A program made the translations under genes and the position numbers. The notes under the pieces were generated by a model. That model worked only from the letters and a program-made list of their open reading frames with translations, did no database searches and was not told where the DNA came from. This document shows positions 33,609-46,678 of a DNA stretch of 64,000 bases, piece after piece. The stretch lies in contig NC_058063.1 in the NCBI RefSeq assembly GCF_020085105.1, positions 12,863,651 through 12,927,650 of the forward strand, written 5' to 3'. Position 1 is the stretch's first letter; each line of letters starts with the position of its first letter. The stretch comes from Siniperca chuatsi (lineage: Eukaryota; Chordata; Actinopteri; Centrarchiformes; Sinipercidae).

Positions 33609-36600
33609 TAAACAACTGTTCTCTGAAGTTACTACTGTTGAGATTATAGAGGTACAGTATATTCTGTAACAGCATACATCTGTTCAGATGTTGATTAGAT
33701 AAAAGTAGAGAAAATAAGTAATATGGCTTGCCAGTTTTAGATTCTTAAACTAAAAACTTTGGTATTCTGTGTAGAGAATTGGTTGATCGAAAATGAATCT
33801 GCAATTATTTTATAATCTATAAATCGTTAGTCAATTTTTAAAGCAAAAATACAAAACACTCTCCCGCCTCTCAGATGTGAGGATTAGTTGTTTTTCATTT
33901 CTATATCATAATGAATTTTGATTTTGGTCAGTTGGTTGGACAAAAGAAGCAATTTAAAGATGTCTCCTGGGGCGCTCAGAAATTGTAATGACATTTTCCC
34001 CACAAAAATATGTTGTAGACCTACACAATCAAGACAATAATTGGCAGATTAATGAAAGTAATAGCTTGTCCAGCCCTAGTTAACTAGTAATGCACTGATC
34101 TGACTTCACTTCCGATATCAATTCTGGGAAGGGAATCTTCTGATACACTACTGATTCAATACCAGTGCTTAATAAGGTTAGTATCGGCCCAGATCCCTAC
34201 TTGAAACCTGTGTCGACAAACATCTGATCTCTTTTCTCCCGGCTGTATGTTTCTCCTCAGCTCTGATGTTGATGTACAGCGCTGCAGAGCGAGAGTACTT
34301 CTGGCAGTCGAGCAGACTCTCCTGGACGGGGGCCAGGAACCACTGCCAGGTACATGAACCTCAGTTTTATGTGGAAAAAAAGAAGCTGAACCGTGAGGAC
34401 GGACTGTGTGAAAATACTGAAGAGGCTGTGGTTTTTAATTACTTAGGTGTGTGTTTGAAGCAGCATTTAATTATACAGCTGTCAAATTAAAACTAGCATT
34501 GCGTTCAGAGCTAGTAATTAGCAAATTTGCTTCCATGTTGTGTTCACAGTGCAGAGTTTGAATTTAATTATCAACGGCTCGTCATTTATTTACAATTATG
34601 TTAAAATCCCAAGTGCTGATAGTCATTGTAAGTTGTAACAAGTACAGTAGACCCTCATCAACACTGACTGACAGACTTAATTGTATTTTTGCTTAACAAC
34701 TCCCTGTAACCATGGCCTCATAATCAACACTGACAAAACACAAACATTACGAGCATCTAGAATTTAATTCTAATAACGGTTTCTATTTTGGATTCATTTG
34801 GATTTTACATTTCATCCCAGCCTATACATTTAGTAAATGTACCAACATTGTGAAAGAAAACCATCTTAATACCACAGCTCGGCACAAAGCAGATCTACTG
34901 TAAAAGACTGACTGTAGCCTTTCACGTCCTGTCAGGTCTGTTTCAAAGAACTGGTGACACTGACTCCTGAAAACATCCAAACCATCACCTGCAAACTCAC
35001 CTCTGGGACTCTCTACTGGGTCGGCCTCCGCAAGAACTTCTCCTCGACCAGCAACTCCACCAGTATGTCCTGGTCCCGCTGGGCCAACGGGGATCCCCTC
35101 GCCTTCCAGAACTGGTACCCTGGCTGGCCTGTGTTCAAATCCTCCTTCCCGAAAAGAGACTGCTGCAGCTGCTCCTGCACCTGCCCAACCAAGACAACCT
35201 CAACAATGACAAGCACCACCGGCTTCACAGAATTTATGACCCCAAACGTGACAGGCTTTAGTGGACTCACTGAAGACCCAACTGGAGCCACGGAGAACGT
35301 AAACAGCTTCACCGACGCCACAGACCGAAACGTGCCCGTGACCACGCTGCTGCCAGTAGAAGCAGCATGTGTGCGATCGCCTATGCTGCTGCCGGATGTC
35401 CCCGACACTGATAAGAACTACATTGAAGACTCTTGTGTGGCCATGCTCAGCTTTGGGGCTTGGGTTGAAAAGAACTGCTCGGAGCTTCTGCCTTTTATAT
35501 GCTATGAAGGTAAGACTAATTTAAACTTTATTTCTATTAATTGCCCCCAGTTTAATGTATGTTGTAAACTTTTAGTTACAAAAATAATTGATTTATTTTC
35601 ATTATTTGGTCTAGATATAAACATCTTCTAGTGTGTTAGTCTCTGTAATGTAAGAATAAGATTTATATTAATATACATTTTTTTTAAAGTGATAGGACAT
35701 ATGTCATCCTCCATATGTCAAGAGATACAAAATCAAAACAGATGATGGCACCCGCACATGAATCTGAACCTCCATTCCAACCCACACCTACCCCAAAAAA
35801 CCCCCCAGAAGCAACAATATAAAACACAAGGCAGCCACAGAGTCTGAGACAAATGAAGCCTTAAGAAAGATCGTATGCCATTTAAAAGATACAAGCACGG
35901 ACTAAAATGAACCTCAACGTCTAACATTGCTTCATTGAAAGAATTAATAGCTTTTCAAAAACTACAACATTTTTCATCCTGCTAAAAAATGCATTAATGT
36001 TTCTTCTTTGCTTTTACATCTGGGACAATATGGGGAATTATCATGTGAGATCTTATGCATCCTTACTGGATTTGTCCAAACAAATGTAAAAATGAGAGGA
36101 TAACATATGCAGTGATTTATAGTCTAATATACACACTTTTTTCAGTATTTTACACCCCATTTTTGCACCTTTTTCTGTGTATTTTTGCCTCCCTGGATAT
36201 CTCAGGTTCTTTGCCAATCAACAGTCTTTATCTCACTTCCAACCACAGATCGTTTCATTGGCCAAGTCAACGTGGCCAACGTGACTAACGAGAGCGCCGT
36301 CCTAACATGGCTACCCGGGCCTGGTAACATCAGCCATTACCGTTTAGAGGTCAAAGACGGCAAAAACCTGTCGGAAAATTTGACTGATTTGACCTATGAC
36401 CTTGTCGACCTGACAGCAGGCACCAAATACTTTGTCCAGGTGTTCCCCGTTAAGTGTGACAGAAACCTCAACCCGCAGGAGGTGGCCTTCTACACCAGTG
36501 AGTTGGCCTCATTCTGAAACATCGACTACATTAAGATAATACTGTTATTTAGATTTATTTACACCTTTTAGCTTCAACGAACAGATCTGCTGTATTCCAT

Positions 36601-39600
36601 GCAACCACAGATGAGAAGCGCAGGGGTCATAGTCACAGTGCTTTAATAATATCCCTGGAACAAAATGAACAACTGTTTCTTTCCTTTGTTGCTAACATGC
36701 ACATTGCTAGTGAAGAAATTAAGCATTTTAAAGAAAAAAGTTTATTTAAAAATTGTATTAAAATCGCATATGTTTTTGTAGAATAACATACAACTGAGTA
36801 AAACTCTTAAAGGTTTTTTTTTCGAAGGATTGGTCAGACGCAGGTTAAATCCTTGTGTCTGATTGGCTATTGCTGCTCGTGTGTGATTAATAATGTCTAA
36901 TAATCACTTGAAAGCTTCTCTTAAAGGTTACTCTCACACTTTGATTAAAAGTCAAGAGGGTCATATTAAAGGCTCGTCTTATTCAGTTTTTACAGATTTT
37001 CAACAGACCATAGTCAACAAGCATAGTCTCTAAATGAGTTAAATAATAAGTTAAGCAACAGCTTTTCCAGTTTTCATAATCCAATTGTCATGCAGATTAT
37101 TTTTAAATTACCACCCTTGTTTTTACGATTTAAAATATACACTGATGCACAGATTAGTAATAATGCAAACACTTTGCTTGTAACCCTGATTATATCTTGT
37201 CTTTTTTTCAGCACCTAACAAAGTCGAAAACCTCAAAGTCACCAAGGTGACAGAAACCTCTGTTTCCTTGAGCTGGAACAAAGCAGCTGGGAACGTGGAT
37301 TTCTATCTCATTCAGGTCAAGGATGAGCAGATTCAGAATAATACAGAAAGTAAGACAGAGGGCATAGACGTCAACAATTTGATACCTGGAAGCCTTTACA
37401 CATTCACCGTAAAGTCAGGCGTTCAGGACAAGTCCAGATGGAGTGAAGAATCCAACATCACGAAATACACCAGTGAGTTTATATCACACAAACCTTTACA
37501 CAAATAAAAGGATTATAATGCCTGATGGGACTGATGTAGCTAAGTAAGCTGCATGTTACACCTTAGAGAATTTTAACAGGAAGTACACTGTGTGGTTGAG
37601 ACCAGTGAATGCACATCAAAAGCTTGCTCAGGTTTAAATGAGGTTTAGAGGTTATTTCTTGCTCACATAATATGAAATTCAAATCAGCGGAGGCAAATTA
37701 GAGCCACATCTGACACCTGTGAGATTGTATTGGGGTCATCTGTAAACAGAGTGATGTGGCGCCTGTTTCATATTTATCTGTCTGTTCTCTCTTTCAGAGC
37801 CTGCGAAAGTGTCCAACCTGATGGTGTCTAACAATACCAACGACTCGCTGCAGCTTAGCTGGATGCAACCCGTTGGAAAGGTCACGGGTTTCAGGGTGGT
37901 GGTTAGGAAAGCAAGGAACGCAAGTAATGAGTATGTATTTGTAGATAGATTTATATTGATAATAATTAATTTACTTATTTAAATTCAGGTATATTTATAG
38001 GGATGTTTATTTTTAGCCGTACTACCGGCCAGGTTCTAGGGATGGCAATGTCGGCCTGTCGGTCGGTCCACCACTTTGGTCAAGAATGAAATATCTCCAG
38101 AGGATGAATCCTTTGGTGAGCCCCTGACTTTTCCTGTAGCGCCATGAGGCTAACATTTTTAGTGAAATATCTCGACAACTATCAGATGGATTGCCATGTC
38201 ATTTGGTACAGACGTTCATGTCCTGCAGGGTGAATTGTAATAACTTTGGTGATCCCTTAACTTTTCATCTAGTGCCATCATCAGGTCAAAATTTCTCCAA
38301 TACTTTGGTTTATGACTAAATACCTGCAAAACTACTGACATTCCCATCAGCCTTATCAAATGTTAGCATGCTAACAAGCTAAACTAAGATTGATGAACAT
38401 GGTAAGCTTTATACATGTTAAACATCAGCATGTTAGCATTTAGCTCAAATCATCGCTGTTCCGAAGTGCAGCCTCACAGAGCAGCTAGCATGGCTGAAGA
38501 CTCTTAGTCTTGTTCTTCTATGTTGCTACATACAAAATAATTTGAAAATTTGAAAGATTTCACTGTTACACAGGAATAGAAATACATCCAAATACAACAT
38601 AGTTTTATTCTAAAACATCACCAAAGCAAACAAACCTTTTAGAATAGTTGAGTTAATGTAAAGCTCTGGAAAGCTGAGCGCAAATGGAGAAAAAGTAATC
38701 TTCAGATTCACTACAACATCTTCGAAGAGAGGCTTCGTATTTACAATTCTGAAATAAATAAGGATAGACAAAATTTAATTTGATCTAACTTTTAAATCAA
38801 ATTTTATTCTGTCTTAATTGATTTTATTCTGTTCTTTTATTGCTTGTTGTTTTTTAATGTTAGTGTAAAGCACTTTGAATTGCCTCTGTGTTTGATATGT
38901 GTCATATAAATAAAGCTGCTTTACCTTGAAATGCAACTAATTTGCTCATTTGATCCAAATTAATCTCACGTACAGACACTCTTTTCACTCACAGGAAGTG
39001 AAGTGTCCTGTATAAACCTATGAAAGAACTTTAAACTATCTCCTGAGCAACAATGAATGAGCGCTGCATTCAGGTTCAGTGGGACTCACAAATGCTAGAT
39101 ATTTTTTGTTACTTGTCCGTTTGTTGTTTTTTGATTAACCACCACAGACTGTCCAGTTGGTAAATGTAATTGTGAATTTGACGTACAGTCCCCTTTCTGC
39201 CCTAATGTCTGACTTCAGCAGGCCTCACAATTTGGGTCCTATTTTTGTAGTTTGGACCATTATTTCTATTGGTTATGATGACATTGCACTTACTGTTGCT
39301 GAGATTTGGGAACACTGCAACACTAAAAAAAAATCCTTCAGAGCAAGAAACACAAACACTCAGACAGGCTGTAAACAACCATTTAACTATTATCTAAACC
39401 TCTTTATTTGGAGGTAAAACTGAAAGTGAGCACATGTGAAATGTTGGTAGCAAGCCCTCATTGCACAGAGAAATGCCTACAGTAGGTTAAAGTTGAACCA
39501 GGGAGTCGTTATGTAAACTGTGATGGATAATTTTACCTTTTACCTTTTGTTTTCTTTTTCAAATAAGTCTGTCTAACCTGGGGTTTGTTTAAAACCTGTA

Positions 39601-42190
39601 TCGTTATCTGACTGCTCGTGTTTCCTACCCTGTCTGACTTTTGAATTATCTGAATTTTAGCAATGTGCTGCATAGGGATAGAAATGCTGTCCCAAACTAC
39701 GCAAAATAAGATCCAAGTTGTGTTTTCTTTCAATTTCTGACAGCGTGTCCATTTTGGAGATGCACAGTTTCCTCTGCCCACAGCAGTTTGAATCAAGTAA
39801 CTGTTTCTCTTCCCAGCAGCATATTCTTGAAGGTGAATGAAACAAAAGTGACAGTAACAGGGCTGCCGATGGGCACCGAGATAACACTCAGTGTGACAGC
39901 ACTGACCAATTGCACTGAGGAGGGAGACAACGTGACCGTCGTCAGCTACACCGGTAACTCTGGGCTAATAGTTTGGCAGTTGACTGCTAGTTGTTGGTCG
40001 GTAGAGAAATCCATGATTCACAGAAACAGAACAAAAACTCTGTTCTTCTGTGTTGAATGTCACTAATCTGACTTTATACCTCCTACATAGCTCCTGGACC
40101 AATTTCAAACCTGAATTTGTTCACAACACATGACTCCCTCAATGCCACCTGGATGTCTCCTGAGAGTGATTATTCGTTTTTCACTGTCAAGCTCCAGCTA
40201 GATGGCACAGATGTAAAAACAATATCCAACGTAACAGAACCTGAGATGCGCTTTGACAGTCTAAAGAGTGCAGCCAATTACACAGTGATCGTCTACAAGG
40301 TTAGCGGACATCTCAAGGGCCCGCCAGTGGAAAGCTCAAACTTCACCTGTGAGTCACTTTGGCCCCTGTTGTATTTTCCCCATTTGTGTGTTACAATTAT
40401 AATATTTAAGATTTGGTTGATTTGGTGACACATTTGATTTAATACTACAGCAAATGCTTCTTGAGCAGCTACTTTGTCAGAATACAACAGGAGAGCAGCT
40501 GGTGTATCTGTTTACAGTGCAGCCAAACAAACCCATGCTGTTTTAACAATGAAGTCAGTCAGTAATCTGCCTTTTTCCATCATGCCATGATCAAGCACAG
40601 CAGGACACAGTGAGCTGACAAAAAAATTACTGTTGTCTTGTTTTGTATATTGAATTTTTGAGGAACAATGTCAGCACTGTGACAAATATATTGCGTTTCT
40701 TGTGACTGCTTCACAATGAAAGCCACCTTGTGTTTAGCCAGTTTTAATTTGAAGCAGTAGGAAATGTTAGCATTAGCAGTAACTTAATACAGCTCTGATA
40801 CTGCGTTACGAAAGTGAACAGTGAGGCTGATATCAGTGAGATAAAATGAAAAAGAATAACGCTGGATTACATGCTGCATAGTTTCCAGTGAATCCCTCGT
40901 GCGTGTGAGGGCAATTTGAACCCTGCAGGGAATGGCGGCCTCCGCCACTAACAATGAAGACTACTATATAATGAGTTTATTTCAGAATGTAAATACATTG
41001 AATGGCTTAGTTGGAATAGTTCCACAAATAGAGTTTGATTTCATGAAAATCTTACTGATTACAATTTATGATGAAAATGCTTTGACTGAAAGATACTCTG
41101 ATGCCTCATTTTCTCTCTCTTCCCTTTTATTTCAGTGCCGTTACCGCCTACTTTAGGCAAAGTCACTTCTTCCGGTAATCAAATCATGATAGAGTGGAAT
41201 CCCCCTGTCAACACGTCAACAGTCAACTACTCTGTCAAAATCAGCTCCAGCTTCTGGGGCCACAACTTGTCTGATACTGTGAACAATACCAACCATACAT
41301 TTTCTGGCTTGAAGTCAGGGACCAAGTACTACTATGAAGTGCGAACATTGGCGGGTGTATGGTCAAGTACCCCACTAGCTGGGAATCAGTGTACAGGTGA
41401 GACTCTCAAACAATAAGCAAAAAAAGATGATAAGAATTGGGTGGTTATTCATTGAAAAGGTTCCATTTTGGCAGCAAAATCTCAAATCTAGGGTTTTGGA
41501 GCTTCCTTTAAAATCAGCACCTGCTTGCAACAATATTGTTACTAGAGCATGACCTGATTCTTGAAACTGACTCTGATATTCAGCCGATTTTTGTTTTTGA
41601 ACAGAAACGCACGACACAAACATTTCTGAGATCCCTTAAACTTGGTTATAAAAGGATGTGACCAAGATATTTGTACTGAGACATTTTACAGTTGAAAATA
41701 AGACTTAAAAATGGTCACACCGTTTCAAAACTACCTCAAACATAGATATATAATATATACAACCCAATACTACTACTAACAGGTCCATTTCGTACTCCGA
41801 CTTTTTACAAAGAGCTGTAAACATTAACTTACACAGACTGACAGGTAGTTCATTCATTGGACAGTTTTCTGTCATCCTGCATTATCAGTGCACCATGCAC
41901 GTACATGACGAAATCAAATTCCAATGACGCTGTGCTGTACTGTACGTTATGTCTTTATTTGTCCTCTCTAGTGGTGACACAGGGCTCACGAAGAAATGAC
42001 TGATTATGAGCATTATTAGTCAAGACCTTAACCGGACCTCATGTAATGAATAATGACAAACAGATAGAAACAGGACAAAAAAAGGGGGTATCTTGTACCG
42101 TAATATTACAAGGGCAGGCGTGTGTTCGCTACACAAGCTCAACACGCCTCTGTTTTAACTCCTTTTCACTTTCTGATGTATCAGGACATA

Positions 42191-42226
<36 letters not shown>

Positions 42227-43719
42227 TGTGTATGCTGTTTATACAGATTTTGTTTTTAACATCACTTCCTTGAGAGATGGATTTAGTAGTCACCTTTTGA
42301 ATTCCTGCTAAAATCTACTGTCATTAAACCAGGGTATTTGCAGGTCTTGAAAAACATCTTAAAAAGCAGCTTCAGTTCCTTCAAAAGGCAGTAACACTAG
42401 TATTTTTGTACGTTTGTGGGTTGGGTTTTTTTTAAGTGGTTGCGGGCTGTCAGGAGATGTTCTACATCTATAAACTACAAGTGACTCTGGTGCAACAGTG
42501 AATTGTGCTGCAGGAGACTGTTCAGTCCTTTTTTGTGGAGTTTCAGTCGGCACCATCAGACCTGCAGCAAACAGCAGCTACTGTAGGAAGCTCATCGACT
42601 CAAGTGTCAATTTTAACAAAAACTTTTTAAAAATTAATTAATTGATTATTTTTGGATTGGTTAATCCATCCATTTTTTTGGGCCACTTATCTGGGTCTAG
42701 GTCAAGTTAATTGATTAATTATATTACTAGGAATTAATATTATATAAATCTGGGAAGCACTGACCAAAATGTGATATAAATGTCAATAAATTAATGTACT
42801 TAATAAATAATTGTAGGCCTTATTGTCGCTACTGGTTCTCTGTCATTCTTTGACTGTGAATACATTATTAAACTGCATTGTATGTGGTATTAATTAAAGG
42901 TTACATTTAATTTGATGGAGAGTGGACTGAAAACCTCCTTTACAGAGTTTGATTGACAGCTTTCACACCAGCCTAAATGAACCAAATCAAACAGATCATG
43001 CATGAAAGCTCCCTAACAAATCAATCAAAATATGTTTATGTTGTGGAAAATGTCCGGCAGTAATGTAAATGATATTTGTAGTCAATGGGCTAAAAATGCC
43101 AAATAAATTAAAGGAAGTTCTTTGGAAGTCCATATACTGTGTACATAAATGGTAACTTAAGTGAGAAAACAAACAGAATTATTTGTTGACATCGTCTGAC
43201 CACAAAGGACATTATTTATTCCCCCACATGCAAATTTTACAGCATGACTGAGAGTGTGCTTCCTTGTTCTAGCGTCCTCTTTACACAATCTCTGTTTGTT
43301 CCCCAGATGCAGTGAAAAGGGACATCAGTCTGTCTATGTTGTGCTCTTCAGCAGAACCTCTCCTCTGTGATCACAACTCCACTAAGGAAAGTGTATTTGT
43401 TCAGGTATGTCAGTCACCACATGGACGAAACGAATACAGGGTTTGGGAGGTAAACCTACTAAGCAAAAGGTGATATTTTTATTCTGCAAAATAGACTCAA
43501 ATAAATAGAACATGTGCAGTAGATAGTTGGAGTATGTGTGGTAAGGAATGGCTCAGTTTTGTGCTTTACAAATAAAGTTGGTTTAAAACTGTATGTCCAT
43601 TAACAGCTTTCTTTATTTTCATGTGTTTGTGTGTTTTGTTGCAGTTGCATGCATATTTCAACAAGCTGTTGGGGGACAATATTTTCTGGGAACTCACGAA
43701 GCAGGACACTGAAAACTAA
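33032..43719 (+). CDS. Secreted C-type-lectin-like / fibronectin type III protein, unfamiliar
   Basis: Coding exons: 33032-33077, 34261-34349, 34936-35509, 36249-36497, 37212-37472, 37798-37930, 39817-39953, 40091-40348, 41136-41396, 43307-43404, 43645-43719; 726 aa, one frame. A hydrophobic signal peptide spans residues 1 to about 24 and crosses the first splice. A C-type-lectin-like domain follows (about 28-236): YFWQSSRLSWTGARNHC, WVGLR, NW, then CVAMLSFGAWVEKNC and FICYE. No EPN or QPD calcium/sugar motif. About 98 residues (111-208) interrupt it: a Cys cluster (CCSCSCTC) followed by Thr/Ser-rich mucin-like sequence. Five fibronectin type III domains span about 237-669; four are single phase-1 exons and the third is split. 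The last 57 residues form an unclassified Cys-containing module. No transmembrane segment or GPI-like tail is seen, so secretion is inferred; many N-glycosylation sequons. Function unknown. Confidence 0.82.
33151..34077. mobile_element. hAT-like element with internal TA microsatellite
   Basis: Inverted ends: CTGCAGCTGATGATTGTTATCATTATC at left and the complement of AATGAAAGTAATAGCTTGTCCAGCCCT at right, each next to a TCTGCCAATTAT segment or its complement. This is the common fish repeat with GGCTGCAACTAACG ends. A TA tract (33536-33607) of about 36 units has expanded inside. It sits in the first intron of the lectin-FN3 gene. No transposase frame. Confidence 0.65.
38020..38520 (+). repeat. 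Dispersed fish repeat (TAGCATGCTAAC family), copy 2
   Basis: Opposite orientation to the copy at 11164-11730. Features: phrases such as GAAATATCTCGACAACTATC, a TGTTAGCATGCTAACA core, and an end reading GCTAGCATGGCT then GACTCTTAGTCTTGTT. It lies in the 1.9-kb intron that splits the third fibronectin domain of the lectin-FN3 gene. Class unknown. Confidence 0.6.
38780..38931 (+). mobile_element. L2-type LINE 3' tail
   Basis: Contains GTAAAGCACTTTGAATTGCC followed by ATATAAATAAAGCTGCTTTA, the typical 3' end of fish L2 (Maui-like) LINEs. Only the 3' end is present, as expected for 5'-truncated copies. It lies in the same intron as the repeat at 38020-38520. Confidence 0.65.
42193..42226 (+). repeat. 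TA dinucleotide microsatellite
   Basis: About 16 TA units in the lectin-FN3 intron between 41396 and 43307. The rest of this intron (41397-43306) has no coding exon. A short segment at about 42664-42710 (ATCCATCCATTTTTTTGGGC then CTTATCTGGGTC) resembles another widespread fish repeat. Confidence 0.85.
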
Positions 43720-44290
43720 GGAACATAAAAGATGTTTTTTTGTTTTTCTTTTAATTGGTGTTGGTGAAGGTATTTTAGAGTGTTTTCTGTCTTGTGTTTT
43801 TTTTCTTTTTTTTTGGGAAATGTGTTAATGTTAAGCCACTGTGTGTGATACTTAGTCAAAACAGGTTATAATTTTTTTTTGTGATTTTAAATCTAGTTAC
43901 AATTCTTAAAATGTGCATTGACTGTCTTTTATATTCAGAATTTTAATTAACAGAAATTTCATTTCCACCAGGAAAAGGGAGAAAAAAAAAGATGAAAGTC
44001 ACGATAAACAAAGATAGTCGTAGATCAAAAAAGTTTACTCAGTAATTCCAAATTATGAGATACAAAAATTATGAGATAATAAATACAAAATTTTGCTTAC
44101 TATGAGCATTTTAGTTTCTATTATGCTTTTTATCTGTTTTTTTCCTGGTGAAAATGTGCTTCCAAATGTGTGTCTGATGTTAATAAAGAAAACAACAATA
44201 TGTTTTGATTATCTGGCAAAGTGGGAGATCATTTCTTCAGTGGAAATTAAAGTTTTGTTCCAGTGTTCAATAAAGTTTTCCAGCTGACTA
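43720..44290 (+). other. 3' untranslated region of the lectin-FN3 gene
   Basis: No coding exon follows the TAA stop at 43717-43719. AATAAA hexamers occur at 44182-44187 and 44269-44274, the second followed closely by a GT-poor stretch. Either could end the transcript, which supports the view that the protein ends without a membrane anchor. Confidence 0.5.
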
Positions 44291-44755
44291 CACATCACAG
44301 ACCTCATTGAATAGAATATACAATATTATTACACTAATAACAAGGTTTGTTAAGGTGGACTCCAACTTTACTGCTTCCTCCAAGCACTTGTAAATAAGAC
44401 AATAGTTTAATAATATGGTTAAATAAATAATAGTACTGCACACTCCTCCCTTTTCTTCCTTTTTCTTTAAACTTTATTAATTAATTATCCTAACAGATAA
44501 AAGTAGCAGGTTCCACTCTCAGCTTCAGAACAGCGCACATACAAAAAAGGGAGTTTGGTCACCTATGAGAAACAAAATGTCACACACTTCTCCATTTTCC
44601 AAGTTACAGTAGTTTCAGGGATCACTAAATGTACATTTTTGCACCTTTTACCAACAACAAACAAACTTGATTACAGACCAAAGTGAGAATCACCTTGACG
44701 TGATGGCTTTGTTTGATAATGAGAGGATAATCAATAGATAAGCAGCAGATAGACA

Positions 44756-46678
44756 GAGATGGGCAGTATTTCTGTTTTTGAGTAGTTTGTAGTTGGTATT
44801 TGACAGGGCTGAAACATTTCAAATGTAATTTGTAACAAGATACTTTAGAGTGGAGTAATTTTGTATTTTCAGAAACCATACAGCTACAGTTCCCAAACTT
44901 GGCAGATGGGTTGGATATCTCACCCACTACTCAGCCAAAAAAAATCATACCGATTAGCCAGATGGTGGCACTATAACAACGAACTCTGCATTTTGGCCTC
45001 CAAGTTTTAAACCTTAAGTCTCAGAAACAAAATATTTTTTTTCTCTGTGGGTCCAGACCAGAGAACTGGATACAGTGTTGGAGGCGGGGCTCCGTTCATT
45101 CCTATGAAAGCTGCTCAGTGGCGCATGAAGCCAAAAATGTTCGACTTCCTGGTATAAAATTACCCGGATCTTCCTATAGTGCATCACATGATGCACCCGG
45201 AAGTTGTAATTCCATGGTTTGGCCGCTATGTCAAATTGACTTCCAAGCCCAGCGCACTTCCTGGGGGCTTGGTCCAGACAAATCTATCCATATAAGCCAC
45301 GGCCATTTTGTCCAAATCTGTTTTTTCGCTATTCCTACAAATTTCGAGCAATTGACATCAACATTTTCAAATAACATATCTGGACCAATCCAGAAAAAAG
45401 TACTTTTTCAGATTTTTGATTTTCAATATGGCTTTGAAATTATACATTTTCTGTGTCTTTAAGTTTCACATAAACGCTCATAAATCAAAATTGGCTTAAG
45501 CTATTGTAACCAAACTTGGTGCACGTGTTTGGATGCTAGGTCCGAGCTTTGCTGAGCAGTCCTGGGATATAGTTTATATCTCATAATTAGTTGTGCATAT
45601 TTGAGTGAAAAAATTTCCACATGTTCTATGGTCATGTTCAATACATTGTATAAAGTTTGATCATGATTGGCAAAACGGAGAGTGGTTTATAAGTGTAAAC
45701 TCACGTTTGCATCTATATTGCAGTCAAAACTTCCACAAATCATTTAAATTTCACCGTAGGTCCTAGAGAGCTGATTTTCTTTTCAGCACATCCACTGATT
45801 GTATGCACAACATTTTCCCTTTTGCAAAGGTTGAGAGTTCAAACTCTACTAAAGGCAGCACTCAGTAGAGATGAAGGTGACAAGTGCAGACGCAGACAGG
45901 TGCTCCCAATCTGCTGATTGATGCTGCAAAACACAGTCCTAACAAGACCGCTCTCCTTCTCTCTGTTTTTAACTGTTAGTCACGTCAAACCTTCAGGTTT
46001 CATTCATAACCAAATTTGGTACATACAGAACATCTCTGGACCTATATCATATCACCTGAACAGTATTTGCTATTGCAACCAAATTTGGTGGACATGTGTA
46101 AATATGATGTCTGACCACGTGACCATAACAAATTTGGTGCCCTTTGGCCAATAGGTGGCGCTGTAGCAGCATCATCAAGTTTAAACAGCCAGAATTCTCC
46201 TGTTTGGCCCCTCAAAATGTGAGATGGCTTCCAGTGTAAGTTACCTCACCTGAGGATACAAAGGTCCTGGGTTCAAATCGCAGGGTGATAAGGTTCTTGC
46301 CTGCTTTTCAAGCTCTCTTCTTTTCTAAAACCATGCATTGTGCTTGGACCCCGTCAATTGCCGCTTATGGCTATATTTTTGCTGTTGTTTTTACAGTTTT
46401 GCTTAGACACAGCAGCATTCTACTTGTTCTTCCTTCCTGTAGGGTTCAAACTCTCAACAGAGCCTTGTGTACATTATAAAAATCTGAATATTCTGCTATT
46501 TTGTACAAATTCAGAATGCCAAATGTTACAAATGTATTTTCCTGTATTTTGAAAACACAAAATACATTTCATCTCGATACATTTTCTGGCACAAGTATTT
46601 TGTATTTTATTTTCATATATTTGAGGGGTATTTTTAATTTTGTAACAAGATACATTTTGATGTATCTTTGCCCATCTC
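44756..46678. mobile_element. Composite element with GAGATGGGCA inverted ends
   Basis: Left end GAGATGGGCAGTATTTCTG (44756) and right end complement of GTATCTTTGCCCATCTC (46678) are inverted copies. Internal TTGTAACAAGATAC blocks flank both sides (about 44833 and 46640). About 1.9 kb, with the centre occupied by other fish-repeat phrases, for example a CCAAACTTGG / GGTGGCACTAT module (about 44895-44980), a GGCGGGGCTCCGTTCATTCC module (45083 on), and GGTGGCGCTGTAGCAGC near 46156. Probably a hAT-like element carrying later insertions. No transposase frame and no clear target duplication were found. Confidence 0.5.

Noticed and set aside
43560-43600. ACAAATAAAGTTGGTTT near the last lectin-FN3 exons as a LINE tail or early poly(A) site
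   Set aside because: Too short to assign to a LINE, and coding exons continue after it at 43645, so it is not the transcript end of the main form.
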